Origin: Caulobacter segnis
Lineage (GTDB): Bacteria; Pseudomonadota; Alphaproteobacteria; Caulobacterales; Caulobacteraceae
Length of the DNA: 64,000 nt
Assembly: GCF_029543125.1 (NCBI RefSeq)
Contig: NZ_JARQWW010000001.1
Span: 186,001-250,000, forward strand
Direction of reading: 5' to 3'
The position numbers and the translations under genes are program-made. The notes under the pieces are model-generated. The model was not told the DNA's origin, searched no databases, and saw nothing but the letters and a program-made list of their open reading frames with translations. This document shows, in pieces, positions 47,470 through 55,568 of this stretch (position 1 is the first letter of the stretch; each line of letters begins with the position of its first letter).

Positions 47470-48783
47470 CTAGTTCTGCAGCAACGCCACTGTCCCCTGA
47501 CCGCCATCGGCGCAGATGCTGACGATGGCGCGCGAGCCCTTGGGCCGGCTGGCCAACTCCTTGACCGCCTGGGACAGGATGCGGGCGCCGGTGGCGCCGA
47601 AGGGGTGGCCCAGCGCCAGGCTGCCGCCATTGGGGTTCACCCGGTCCTTGGGGAACGGGCCGAACGTGTGGGGCAGGCCGACCTTGGTCTTGAGGAAGGT
47701 CTTGTCCTCCAGCGCCTTGATGTGGGCGGCCACCTGGGCGGCGAAGGCCTCGTGGATCTCCCACAGGTCGATGTCGGCGTACTTCAGGCCGTGGCGGGCC
47801 AGCAGCTTGGGGATCGCATAGGCCGGGGCCATCAGCAGGCCCTCGGTCTTCAGGTCGATGGAGGCGACCTCGAAATCCACCAGCTTCACGCGCGGGGTGT
47901 CGGCGGGCAGGCGCTTGAGGCCTTCCTCGGAGGCGACCCAGATGGCCGCCGCCCCGTCGGTGAGCGGCGAGGAGTTGCCGGCGGTCAGGGTCCCCTTGCC
48001 GCTGGTGCGATCGAAGGCCGGCGGCAGCTTGGCCAGCTTCTCCAGCGAGGTGTCCTTGCGGGGAATGGTGTCCTTCTTCACCCCGCCCAGGGGCGCGACC
48101 AGGCTGTCGAAGAAGGCGCGGTCCCAGGCGGCCACGGCATTGACGTGGCTGGCCAGGGCGATGACGTCCTGCTCCTCGCGGGTCAGGGACCAGTCCTTGG
48201 CGGTGATCTCGGTGTGCTCGCCCATGCTCATGCCCGTGGTGCGGTTCACCACCTTGGGAATCCAGAGCTTCAGATTGGCGGGGTTGAGGGTCTTCAGATG
48301 GGCGATCTTCTGGCCCGTGGTCTTGGCGCCCTGGAACTTGCGGATCCAGTCGGACAGGCCCTGGGTCAGGCCGATCTGCACGCGGCTCATGGCCTCCACC
48401 CCGCCGACCAAAGCGAGGTTGCGGGCGTCGCCGTCGATCATGCCGGCGGCCTGGAAGGTCCCCATCATGCTGGTCGAGCAGGCCATGACGGTGGAGTAGG
48501 CCGGGATGGTCGGGCCGATGCCGGAGTCGATCAGCACCTCGCGGGCGATGTTGCTGAAGGTCAGGCTGGGGATCACCGTGCCCCAGACGGCGAAGTCGGG
48601 TTGGGCGCCACCCTTGAGCTGCGCCGCCATGGCCTGGACCACGGGGACCGACATGGTGATGGCGTCATAGCCGCCGAGGGGGCCGTCCACCTTGGCGAAG
48701 GGAGTGCGCAGGCCGGCGGCGAGCCAGACCTGGGGCTTGGCTTGAGCGGATTTGGTTGCGGTCTTCTTCGGGGCGGCGGCCAT
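47470..48783 (-). CDS. Acetyl-CoA acetyltransferase (thiolase, FadI-like)
   Basis: Cleaves 3-ketoacyl-CoA or condenses acetyl-CoA. The 437-residue protein starts MAAAPKKTATKSAQ; GGAGA lies seven bases before ATG 48783. The nucleophile Cys is in VMACSTSMMGTF, and WEIHEAFAAQ and NPNGGSLALGHPFGATGAR carry the catalytic His residues. The second Cys is in SICADGGQG rather than the common CAGGGMG. It resembles the FadI-type long thiolases of beta-oxidation. Confidence 0.9.
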   Translation of the reverse strand: MAAAPKKTATKSAQAKPQVWLAAGLRTPFAKVDGPLGGYDAITMSVPVVQAMAAQLKGGAQPDFAVWGTVIPSLTFSNIAREVLIDSGIGPTIPAYSTVMACSTSMMGTFQAAGMIDGDARNLALVGGVEAMSRVQIGLTQGLSDWIRKFQGAKTTGQKIAHLKTLNPANLKLWIPKVVNRTTGMSMGEHTEITAKDWSLTREEQDVIALASHVNAVAAWDRAFFDSLVAPLGGVKKDTIPRKDTSLEKLAKLPPAFDRTSGKGTLTAGNSSPLTDGAAAIWVASEEGLKRLPADTPRVKLVDFEVASIDLKTEGLLMAPAYAIPKLLARHGLKYADIDLWEIHEAFAAQVAAHIKALEDKTFLKTKVGLPHTFGPFPKDRVNPNGGSLALGHPFGATGARILSQAVKELASRPKGSRAIVSICADGGQGTVALLQN

Positions 48784-48840
48784 GGATGTCTCCAATCAGG
48801 GCGTGCAGCTTAGCTGGTGACGACGACGGCGAATTGAAGA

Positions 48841-49101
48841 TTAGCGGCGCTTCTTCTTCGAGAACGGCTTCCAGCGCAGGAAACCCCGGATCGCCGGGCC
48901 GATCACGGGGGTGCGCAGGATGGGCTTCACGGCGCTGGGCCGGGTCTTCACGAAGCACATGACCGCCCCGATCCAGAAGATCGTGGTCGGCAGGCCGGGG
49001 ATGAAGATGTTGACCGTCCCGATGGCGAACAGCGTCCCGCCCACGGCGTCGAGGGTCCAGCGGACAACGCGGGATCGGCGGCGGCGGGGCGGTGGGTTCA
49101 T
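48841..49101 (-). CDS. DUF454 (YbaN-like) small membrane protein
   Basis: An 86-residue protein with two hydrophobic stretches. The sequence FAIGTVNIFIPGLPTTIFWI followed by a W/F-x-R-x-P region is the DUF454 signature. The N-terminus is very basic (PPPRRRRSR) and the C-terminus ends KPFSKKKRR. Function unknown. A TTG at 49113 is an alternative start. It lies 57 bases before the thiolase gene on the same strand. Confidence 0.82.
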   Translation of the reverse strand: MNPPPRRRRSRVVRWTLDAVGGTLFAIGTVNIFIPGLPTTIFWIGAVMCFVKTRPSAVKPILRTPVIGPAIRGFLRWKPFSKKKRR

Positions 49102-49174
49102 CGGGCGCGACAATGGCGCCGTTTTACGCGAATGGCTCGCAATTATCGTTGATCGAAATCAGAGGAAAATTAGG

Positions 49175-49210
49175 GGCCGCCCTTCCTGGGGGGAGGAAGG
49201 AAGGGCGGCC
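49175..49210. other. Strong hairpin in the DUF454/ubiA intergenic region
   Basis: GGCCGCCCTTCCT (49175-49187) pairs perfectly with AGGAAGGGCGGCC (49198-49210) over a ten-base purine loop. It lies in the 261-base divergent gap, where a terminator is not expected. A T7 run follows at about 49298. This could be a small RNA or a long structured leader of ubiA. Confidence 0.45.
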
Positions 49211-49362
49211 ATGGCCCCGTCCGCGGCGATGGGGTGCGGAGGAGCCGTCGGGGTGAGAACAATCTCCACCTTCGCCTCCCACAAATCCAATTGATTGTTT
49301 TTTTCGAACCGATTGGAAGCTTCTATGTCGCTTCCGGCCAAGCGCTGCGCTAAGCCAGCGGC

Positions 49363-50286
49363 ATGACCGCGCCCCTGCCCGACGCCGCTCCCGCCAACTG
49401 GGTCGACCGCCTCGCTCCGCCCGCCGTGCGCCCCTGGCTGCGGCTCGGCCGCTTCGACCGGCCAGCGGGGATCTGGCTGCTGATGCTGCCCGGCTGGCAG
49501 GGAATCGCCCTGGCCTCGGCGGCGCGGGAGCAGTTGCCGAGCCCGTGGCTGCTGGTCGCCTTCTTCCTGGGGGCGGCGCTGATGCGGGCGGCGGGCTGCG
49601 CCTATAACGACATCGTCGACCGCGACTTCGACGCCCAGGTGGCGCGCACGGCGGCGCGGCCGATCCCGGCGGGGGAGATCAGCGTCAAGCAGGCCTGGGC
49701 CTTCGTGCTGGGCTGTTCGCTGACCTCGCTGCTGATCCTGCTGACCCTGGGGACCACGGCCATCGTGCTGGGCGTCCTGTCGCTGGGCCTGGTGGCGGGC
49801 TACCCGTTCATGAAGCGGATCACCTGGTGGCCGCAGGCCTGGCTGGGCCTGACCTTCAACTGGGGCGCGCTGCTGGGCTACGCCGCCGTGACCGGGATCG
49901 TCGAGCCGCCGGCCCTGCTGCTGTACGCGGCCGGCATCTTCTGGACCCTGGGCTACGACACGATCTACGCGCTTCAGGATATCGAGGACGACGCCCTGGC
50001 GGGGGTGAAGTCCTCCGCCCGCCGCCTGGGCAAGGGGGTGCGCAAGGGTGTGCTTGGCTTCTATGTCCTGACCATTCTGCTGGCCGGAACAGCCGCATGG
50101 TCGGCCGGGTTGGGGCCGATCGCCTTCACCCCGATCTGGGCGGTGTTCGCGGCGCACCTGCTGACGCAGGTGGTGCTGCTGAAGCCGGACCAGCCGCAGC
50201 ACGCGCTGAAGCTGTTCAAGTCCAACGCCTGGGCGGGGCTGATCCTGTTCGTAGCCCTGGCCGCCGGGATGTTCAGCAACAGCTGA
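49363..50286 (+). CDS. ubiA: 4-hydroxybenzoate octaprenyltransferase
   Basis: Attaches the polyprenyl tail to 4-hydroxybenzoate in ubiquinone synthesis, in the inner membrane. The 307-residue protein has eight or nine membrane helices and both Asp-rich motifs: AGCAYNDIVDRDFD and YALQDIEDD. RLGRFDRPAGIWLLMLPGWQ is the usual N-terminal signature. ATG 49363 fits the family N-terminus. Confidence 0.94.
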   Translation: MTAPLPDAAPANWVDRLAPPAVRPWLRLGRFDRPAGIWLLMLPGWQGIALASAAREQLPSPWLLVAFFLGAALMRAAGCAYNDIVDRDFDAQVARTAARPIPAGEISVKQAWAFVLGCSLTSLLILLTLGTTAIVLGVLSLGLVAGYPFMKRITWWPQAWLGLTFNWGALLGYAAVTGIVEPPALLLYAAGIFWTLGYDTIYALQDIEDDALAGVKSSARRLGKGVRKGVLGFYVLTILLAGTAAWSAGLGPIAFTPIWAVFAAHLLTQVVLLKPDQPQHALKLFKSNAWAGLILFVALAAGMFSNS

Positions 50287-50334
50287 CCTTGGGTCACGCT
50301 TGGCGGGTCAGCGCCGTGGTGAGATGATCCCGCC

Positions 50335-51282
50335 ATGGCCGCCGCAGCCCGCGTCAACCCGAAGGACTTCTTCACGCCCGAGGAATGGGCGCCATTGTCC
50401 GCGCGCTCGTCGTGGAAGGGGCTGGCCCTGGTCGCCCATGCCTGGATCGTCATCCTGGCCGCCGGGGCGATGTTCGTGGTCTGGCCTAACCCGCTGACCT
50501 TCGTCCTGATGGTGATGATCACTGGCACGCGGCAACTGGGTCTGGCGATCCTGATGCACGACGCGGCCCATGGCTGCCTGCACAGGAATCTGAAGCTCAA
50601 CGACTGGGTCGGCCAGTGGCTGTGCGCCGCGCCGGTGGGCGGCAATCTGGTCGGCTATCGCACCTATCACCTGACCCACCACAAGTTCGCCCAGCAGGCG
50701 GAGGACCCGGACCTGGTCCTGTCGGCGCCCTTCCCCACCACCCGCGCGTCCCTGCGCCGCAAGATCATCCGCGACCTGACGGGCCAGACCTTCTTCAAGC
50801 AGCGGTTCGGCCCGCTGCTGGCGCGCCTGAAGAAGCGCGAGCACGGCCAGCCGGCGGGAGCGATCTTCGCCACCGAGGCGGCGCGGTCGGCGGTGTTCCT
50901 GCTGTGGAACCTGGGCCTGTTCGCGGTCCTGGCCGTGGCCGGATACTGGTGGGCCTATTTCGTCTGCTGGCTGCTGCCTTTGGCGACTTGGTTCCCTCTG
51001 GTCACGCGCCTGCGCAACATCGCCGAGCACGCCCTGGTGGCCAAGGACGAGACCGATCCCCTGCGCCATGCGCGGACCACCCGCGCCAACTGGATTGAAC
51101 GCGCCCTGATCGCCCCCTATTGGGTGAACTTTCACGGCGAGCATCACATGTTCATGCACCTGCCCTGCTGGAGCCTGCCTAGGGCCAACCGGCTGCTGGA
51201 GAAGAAGGGCGTGACCCAGGGCATGCTGACCGCGCCGGGCTATCTGACCGTGCTGAGGGCCGCTTCAAGCCGAGCCGCCTAA
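50335..51282 (+). CDS. Membrane fatty acid desaturase family protein
   Basis: A 315-residue di-iron membrane enzyme. The three histidine boxes are HDAAHGCLH, HLTHHKFAQQ and HGEHHMFMH, separated by membrane segments as in acyl-lipid desaturases. The position of the double bond and the substrate (phospholipid acyl chain, or possibly a carotenoid-like lipid) cannot be told. It follows ubiA after 48 bases. Confidence 0.9.
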   Translation: MAAAARVNPKDFFTPEEWAPLSARSSWKGLALVAHAWIVILAAGAMFVVWPNPLTFVLMVMITGTRQLGLAILMHDAAHGCLHRNLKLNDWVGQWLCAAPVGGNLVGYRTYHLTHHKFAQQAEDPDLVLSAPFPTTRASLRRKIIRDLTGQTFFKQRFGPLLARLKKREHGQPAGAIFATEAARSAVFLLWNLGLFAVLAVAGYWWAYFVCWLLPLATWFPLVTRLRNIAEHALVAKDETDPLRHARTTRANWIERALIAPYWVNFHGEHHMFMHLPCWSLPRANRLLEKKGVTQGMLTAPGYLTVLRAASSRAA

Positions 51283-51316
51283 GCGTCACCGAGCTTCACC
51301 GAACCTGCCCCCCAAG

Positions 51317-51424
51317 CCGCTCTTCCCCGCGAAGGCGGGGACCCAAGCGGCGTTCGCAGGTTGATCCACCGCATTCACCACCCCGCTCAGACTCGGCTTG
51401 GATCCCCGCCTTCGCGGGGAGGAG
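51317..51424. repeat. Palindromic repeat, family B copy 2
   Basis: CCGCTCTTCCCCGCGAAGG with GCGGGGACCCAAGCGG is mirrored by CTTGGATCCCCGCCTTCGCG with GGGAGGAG. The centre is about 45 bases. The arms share the CCCCGCGAAGGCGGGGACCC core with copy 4. It lies downstream of the desaturase gene and upstream of a methyltransferase gene in the same direction. Confidence 0.83.
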
Positions 51425-51484
51425 TGGTTGATGCTAACCAGCATCGTCCTAGAGCACGCTCAACCATTGGCGTAAGAGCCTCAC

Positions 51485-52144
51485 GTGATCGTCCCGACCC
51501 TGGAAGGCCGTCGCGCCTTCATCCTGGAGAACACGCGCCTGCAGGCGCCGCCGCACGCGCCTGAGCTGGTCCTGCATCTGGCGGACGAGATCACGCCCCT
51601 GTGGCGGATGACGGAAGAGGCGCTGGAGGAGATCGGCCTGCCGCCGCCGTTCTGGGCCTTCGCCTGGGCCGGCGGGCAGGCCCTGGCGCGCTATGTGCTG
51701 GATCATCCGGAGCTGGTGCGCGGCAAGACGGTGGTGGATTTCGCCACCGGCTCGGGCCTGGTGGCCATCGCCGCCATGAAGGCGGGGGCCACGCGGGTGC
51801 TGGCCACGGACATCGACGTGTTCTGCGAGGCGTCGGTCACACTGAACGCCGAGGCCAACGGGGTGGCGGTGGACTTCACCGACCGCAACCTGCTGGATGA
51901 CGCCCCGCCAGAGGCCGACGTCTTCCTGGCCGGGGACGTGGCCTATGAGAAGCCCATGGCGGAGAAGGTCCTGGCCTGGCTGGGCGCGGCGCGGGGCCGA
52001 GGGGCGCAGGCCCTGATCGGCGATCCGGGGCGGACCTACTTCCCCAAGACCGGGCTGGAAAAGCTGGCCGAGTATCAGGTGCCGACCACGCGGGAGCTGG
52101 AGGACATGGCCGTGAAGCGGACGTCTGTCTGGACTCTGCCCTGA
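51485..52144 (+). CDS. Class I methyltransferase resembling ETF-beta lysine methyltransferase (METTL20 type)
   Basis: A 219-residue SAM-dependent enzyme. PFWAFAWAGGQALARYVLDH precedes the SAM motif VVDFATGSGLVAIAAMKAGA, with acidic TDIDVF next. AGDVAYEKPMAEKVLAWL takes the place of the substrate loop, and GDPGRTY follows. This pattern matches METTL20/ETFBKMT, which methylates lysines of the electron transfer flavoprotein beta subunit in mitochondria and alphaproteobacteria. The start is GTG 51485. ETF accepts electrons from acyl-CoA dehydrogenases, such as the one at 21111. Confidence 0.78.
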   Translation: MIVPTLEGRRAFILENTRLQAPPHAPELVLHLADEITPLWRMTEEALEEIGLPPPFWAFAWAGGQALARYVLDHPELVRGKTVVDFATGSGLVAIAAMKAGATRVLATDIDVFCEASVTLNAEANGVAVDFTDRNLLDDAPPEADVFLAGDVAYEKPMAEKVLAWLGAARGRGAQALIGDPGRTYFPKTGLEKLAEYQVPTTRELEDMAVKRTSVWTLP

Positions 52145-52189
52145 GCGCCAACTAGAACATTTGCAGAACATTTATTGAGGGGAACCGCC

Positions 52190-52537
52190 ATGCGCGAAGA
52201 CGGCAAGATCGATTATGTGGAGCTGCCGGGCGGCGCCCTGCCGGCCACCAAGGACTTCTATGGCAAGGCCTTCGGCTGGACCTTCACCGACTACGGTCCC
52301 GACTACGCTGCCTTCGAGCAAGGCGTCGATGGCGGCTTCCAGGCCCAGCCGGACGATGCAGGCTCGGTGGGCAAGCCGCTGGTGATCCTGTTCGCCCACG
52401 ACCTGGAGGCCATGCAGGCCAAGGTGGAGGCGGCGGGCGGCGCGATCGTGCAGCCGATCTTCAGCTTTCCGGGCGGGCGGCGCTTCCACTTCCGCGACCC
52501 GGCCGGCAACGAGCTGGCGGTGTGGTCGGACAAGTAG
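52190..52537 (+). CDS. VOC-family protein
   Basis: A 115-residue glyoxalase-fold protein. It begins KIDYVELPGGALPATKDFYG, has FGWTFTDYGPDYAAFE and ends GGRRFHFRDPAGNELAVWSD. GAGGGGAA precedes the ATG at 52190. It resembles the stand-alone VOC proteins with a WxFxDxGxxY motif, often annotated as predicted lyases or antibiotic-binding proteins. Substrate unknown. Confidence 0.87.
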   Translation: MREDGKIDYVELPGGALPATKDFYGKAFGWTFTDYGPDYAAFEQGVDGGFQAQPDDAGSVGKPLVILFAHDLEAMQAKVEAAGGAIVQPIFSFPGGRRFHFRDPAGNELAVWSDK

Positions 52538-52686
52538 CCGCAGCGGGCTCTTAACCGCACTTCCGTATCGACAAGACTCCCCCCTCGTGGCTAGGCTGTT
52601 AACCGGCCGGAAATGATTCCGGGTGGCCGCGCGGGGCGCGCGAATCACTAGATCGATGCGCCGCGGGCTGCGGCGGGGGGACTGGA

Positions 52687-54048
52687 ATGCGACTGCTTTC
52701 GAAGTCTGCGCGCGGCGGCAAGAACGTCACGCGCATCGAGGCCGGCTTGGAGCGTGAAGCGGAGGCCGAGGGCTCCGACCGTCTGGTCGAGGCCACCCAG
52801 GCCATCGGCCTGCGCTATGAATCCATTCATGGCGGGCTGGACGGCATCGAGCGGGTCATGGAGCACCTGCGCGCCATCGAGCCGCTGCTGGCCGAGGTCC
52901 GCAAGCCGGTCACCGAAGAATTCGAGGCGCGCCGCGCCGAACACGCCGAGCTGCTGAGCCTGCGCAACGCGCATGACGCCGCGCTCGACAACATCGACGA
53001 CCTGCAAGGCCGCGAACGCGACCTGTCGGCCCGTCTGGCCAGCACCGAGTCGACGCTCGGCGAATCCGAGGCCATCCGACAGTCGCAAGAATCGCAGCTT
53101 GAGGAGAACGCCCTCGAGCTGGACCGCCTGCGCAACCAGCTTCTGCAGACCGAACTGCGCGCCGGCTCGCTGGACGCGTCCCTGCGCGACGTTTCGGCCC
53201 GCGCCGAGCACCTGGACCAGGACTGCGCCGCTCTGCGCATCCAGGCCCAGGAAAGCGAACTGCGCCGCAATGAGGCGGAGAATTCGCTGGCCCGCGCCAC
53301 CCAGGACTTCAGCCTCGCCAGCGAGGAGAACGGCGTCCTGAAGAAGCGCCTCGACTACGCCAATGGCGAAGTCGCCCGCCTGGCCCGCGTCGAGACCGAG
53401 CTGGAGACGCAGATCGCTTCCGAGCGTGCGCGCAACCTGGCCGACCAGACCGAGGCCACCCGCAACATCCGCGCCCTGGAAGGCCAGGTCGAAGCCGCCC
53501 GCTCCGACGCCGCCGCCCTTCAGGCCCGCTTCGAGACCGCGGTTGTCCGCGCCGAGAAGCTGGAGGAGCTGAACACCCAGCTGTCGCAACGCCTCGGCGA
53601 AATCGGCGCCGCCCATCAGGCCGCCGAGCGCCGCGCCAGCGAATTGCAGGTCTCGGTCGACCGCGCCCAGGAACGCATCCGCAGCCTGGAGGAAGAGGCC
53701 GACGCCCTGCGTCACCGTCACGCCTCGCTCGACACCGCCCGCGCGGCGGCCATCGAACGGGCCGACCAATTGGCCAAGACCGTCCAGGCCCAGGAAAAGG
53801 CGCTCAAGCGCGGCGAGGAACGCGCCGCTCAACTGCGCGCCCGCTTCGAGACCCTGCAGGCCGCGCAGGACCAGGCGCAACGCGATCACGCCGAGCGCGC
53901 CACCGAGATGCAGTCGGAGCTGGAGCGCATCCGCGCCGAGGCCGCCGTCAACAGCGGGGCGCTGGAATCGGCCCGCCGCGACCGCGCCCGTCTGCAGATG
54001 GCCCTGCTGGGCGGCGGCGAGCAGGACGACGACCGCGCCGCCGGCTAA
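52687..54048 (+). CDS. creS: Crescentin-like intermediate-filament coiled-coil protein
   Basis: A 453-residue, almost wholly helical protein. The short basic head (MRLLSKSARGGKNVTR) is followed from about residue 45 to 435 by continuous heptads rich in Glu, Ala, Arg and Leu, and a short acidic tail (GGGEQDDDRAAG). Length, head start MRLLSK and architecture fit crescentin of Caulobacter (about 457 residues), which lines the inner curvature of the cell and makes it crescent-shaped. The basic head is needed there for membrane binding. Identity rests on memory of that family and architecture, not on an alignment. An SMC-like ATPase is excluded because no Walker motifs are present. Confidence 0.72.
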   Translation: MRLLSKSARGGKNVTRIEAGLEREAEAEGSDRLVEATQAIGLRYESIHGGLDGIERVMEHLRAIEPLLAEVRKPVTEEFEARRAEHAELLSLRNAHDAALDNIDDLQGRERDLSARLASTESTLGESEAIRQSQESQLEENALELDRLRNQLLQTELRAGSLDASLRDVSARAEHLDQDCAALRIQAQESELRRNEAENSLARATQDFSLASEENGVLKKRLDYANGEVARLARVETELETQIASERARNLADQTEATRNIRALEGQVEAARSDAAALQARFETAVVRAEKLEELNTQLSQRLGEIGAAHQAAERRASELQVSVDRAQERIRSLEEEADALRHRHASLDTARAAAIERADQLAKTVQAQEKALKRGEERAAQLRARFETLQAAQDQAQRDHAERATEMQSELERIRAEAAVNSGALESARRDRARLQMALLGGGEQDDDRAAG

Positions 54049-54070
54049 GCCCTTGGCGGCCTGAAGCCGC

Positions 54071-54385
54071 ATGATCGACCGCCGCACATGGTTGTGGATC
54101 GCCGTCGTCGCGACGGTTCTCCTGGCCCTGTCGGCGGTCTTTTCACGTCGGCAGACCACCTTCGAACAGGCCGAGACGATCGCCCGGCGCTACGCCGCCA
54201 GCGCGGCCAACACCTGCGCCCGGGACAGGCTGGGCGGCCGGTTCACGCTCGGGAAGCCCGAATACACGGCCATGGCCGGCGGGTGGATCTTCGACTTCCC
54301 GATCGGGCGCGGCCATGTGGGCGTGGTGGTCTTCGAGACCCGCCGCGCGCAGTACGTGGGCGTGGATTGCGGGGAGCGGGTTTAG
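54071..54385 (+). CDS. Small single-pass membrane protein downstream of the crescentin-like gene
   Basis: A 104-residue protein with one membrane helix (TWLWIAVVATVLLALSAVF) after a short N-terminus MIDRR. A periplasmic domain of about 75 residues follows, with a Cys near each end (AANTCARD and VGVDCGERV) that could form a disulfide. I do not recognise the family. It starts 22 bases after the crescentin-like gene in the same direction and is probably co-transcribed. A role with the filament is only a suggestion. Confidence 0.7.
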   Translation: MIDRRTWLWIAVVATVLLALSAVFSRRQTTFEQAETIARRYAASAANTCARDRLGGRFTLGKPEYTAMAGGWIFDFPIGRGHVGVVVFETRRAQYVGVDCGERV

Positions 54386-54410
54386 GGCCGACAAACTAGC
54401 CAACCACTAA

Positions 54411-54499
54411 CCCGCTCATCCCGGCGAAGGCCGGGATCCATGTGAGCACTGCTGACGCTCTCGATGAATCTGGACCCCGGCCTTCGCCGGGGTGAGCGG
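54411..54499. repeat. Palindromic repeat, family B copy 3
   Basis: CCCGCTCATCCCGGCGAAGG with CCGGGATCCA mirrors GGACCCCGGCCTTCGCCGG with GGTGAGCGG. The centre (GAGCACTGCTGACGCTCT and following) includes a GATGAATCTGG piece that matches copy 1 in reverse (CCAGATTCATC there). This copy therefore lies opposite to copy 1. It is immediately followed by a family A piece at 54520. Confidence 0.85.
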
Positions 54500-54519
54500 A
54501 TGATAGGGGTGTCGCATAG

Positions 54520-54578
54520 CGCCCCCTCCACCATGCTTCGCATGGTCCCCCTCCCCCGTTTCACGGGGCAGGAGAAGA
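54520..54578. repeat. Family A repeat copy 4 (half element)
   Basis: CGCCCCCTCCACCATGCTTC followed by GCATGGTCCCCCTCCCCCG and TTTCACGGGGCAGGAGAAG matches the right half of copy 1. It lies 20 bases after family B copy 3, a compound repeat region before the end of murI. Confidence 0.75.
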
Positions 54579-54581
54579 GGT

Positions 54582-55433
54582 TTACGCCGCCTCGAAGCTT
54601 AGCGGGCCGCCCCAGAAGCTTTCCACCAGGGCGTTCTGCGGACCCGGTTTGCCGGTGGTCAGGAAGCGGCGCACGCCGGAGGTTCCGGGGTTCAGTTCCG
54701 GGTGGCGGGCCAGGTAGCGCTCAAGCGCATCCGCCGTGGCGACGGGCTGGTGGATCAGCGGGGTTCCCGCCGGCAGGGCCGCCCGGAACAGATCGGCGAC
54801 GATCTCGTAGTGGGTGCAGCCGAGGATGGCGCGGTCCGGGGCCCGGCCGATGCGGCGGGTCAGGGCTGCGACGCGCTCCTCGATCTCCTTCGCCAGTTCG
54901 ACCACCCCGGCGTCGCCCTCGATCAGGGGCACCAGATTGGGGCAGGCCTCGGAGAACACCGCCACGTCCTGGCGTCGCTTGTCGATCTCGATCTCATAGA
55001 CCCGGCTGTTGGTGGTGCCCTGGGTCGAGAAGACGCCGAGGATGTCGAGCTTCTCGACCTTCTCCCCACGCCGCTCGGCCTCATGCTCCCAGGGCAGGCC
55101 GGTGGCCGCCTCGATGGTCGGGACGATGATGCCCAGCACGTTCAGCGGCTTGCCCTTGGCCTTGCGGTAATCGGGCAGCCAGGTCTGCTGAAGGCGGCGA
55201 AGGGCGATGGCGCTGGCGGTGTTGCAGGCCAGGACCACCAGGTCGGCGCCGGCGTCGAACAGACGCTCGCAACCTGCGCGGGTCAGGTCGACGATCTCCT
55301 CGCCCGGACGGCCGCCATAGGGGGCGTTCGCCTGGTCGGCGAGATAGATGAAGTCGGCGGCCGGAAGCCGCTCCACGAGGGCGCGGTGGACGGTCAGGCC
55401 CCCTACGCCGGAATCGAACACGCCGATGGACAT
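54582..55433 (-). CDS. murI: Glutamate racemase
   Basis: Makes D-glutamate for peptidoglycan. The 283-residue cofactor-independent enzyme starts MSIGVFDSGVGGLTVHRAL. The two catalytic cysteines are in VVLACNTASA and AILGCTHYE, with YGGRPGEEI also present. It is convergent with the crescentin-like pair and divergent from the M3 peptidase. Confidence 0.96.
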   Translation of the reverse strand: MSIGVFDSGVGGLTVHRALVERLPAADFIYLADQANAPYGGRPGEEIVDLTRAGCERLFDAGADLVVLACNTASAIALRRLQQTWLPDYRKAKGKPLNVLGIIVPTIEAATGLPWEHEAERRGEKVEKLDILGVFSTQGTTNSRVYEIEIDKRRQDVAVFSEACPNLVPLIEGDAGVVELAKEIEERVAALTRRIGRAPDRAILGCTHYEIVADLFRAALPAGTPLIHQPVATADALERYLARHPELNPGTSGVRRFLTTGKPGPQNALVESFWGGPLSFEAA

Positions 55434-55568
55434 GAGACCGATTTAGACCCGCCCCGGAGCGGCGTCCATGCGCGGTTTAAGGCGACCGATGTTTCATTAC
55501 AGCCGCGTAATATGACACGGGCCACAGGAGGTCTAAGGTCCGCCCCATCGAAATCTGGAGACCCGACC

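Noticed and set aside
52551..52604. Possible CtrA boxes (TTAACCG and GTTAACC) before the crescentin-like gene
   Set aside because: CtrA sites need TTAA-N7-TTAA; these half sites are almost 50 bases apart.
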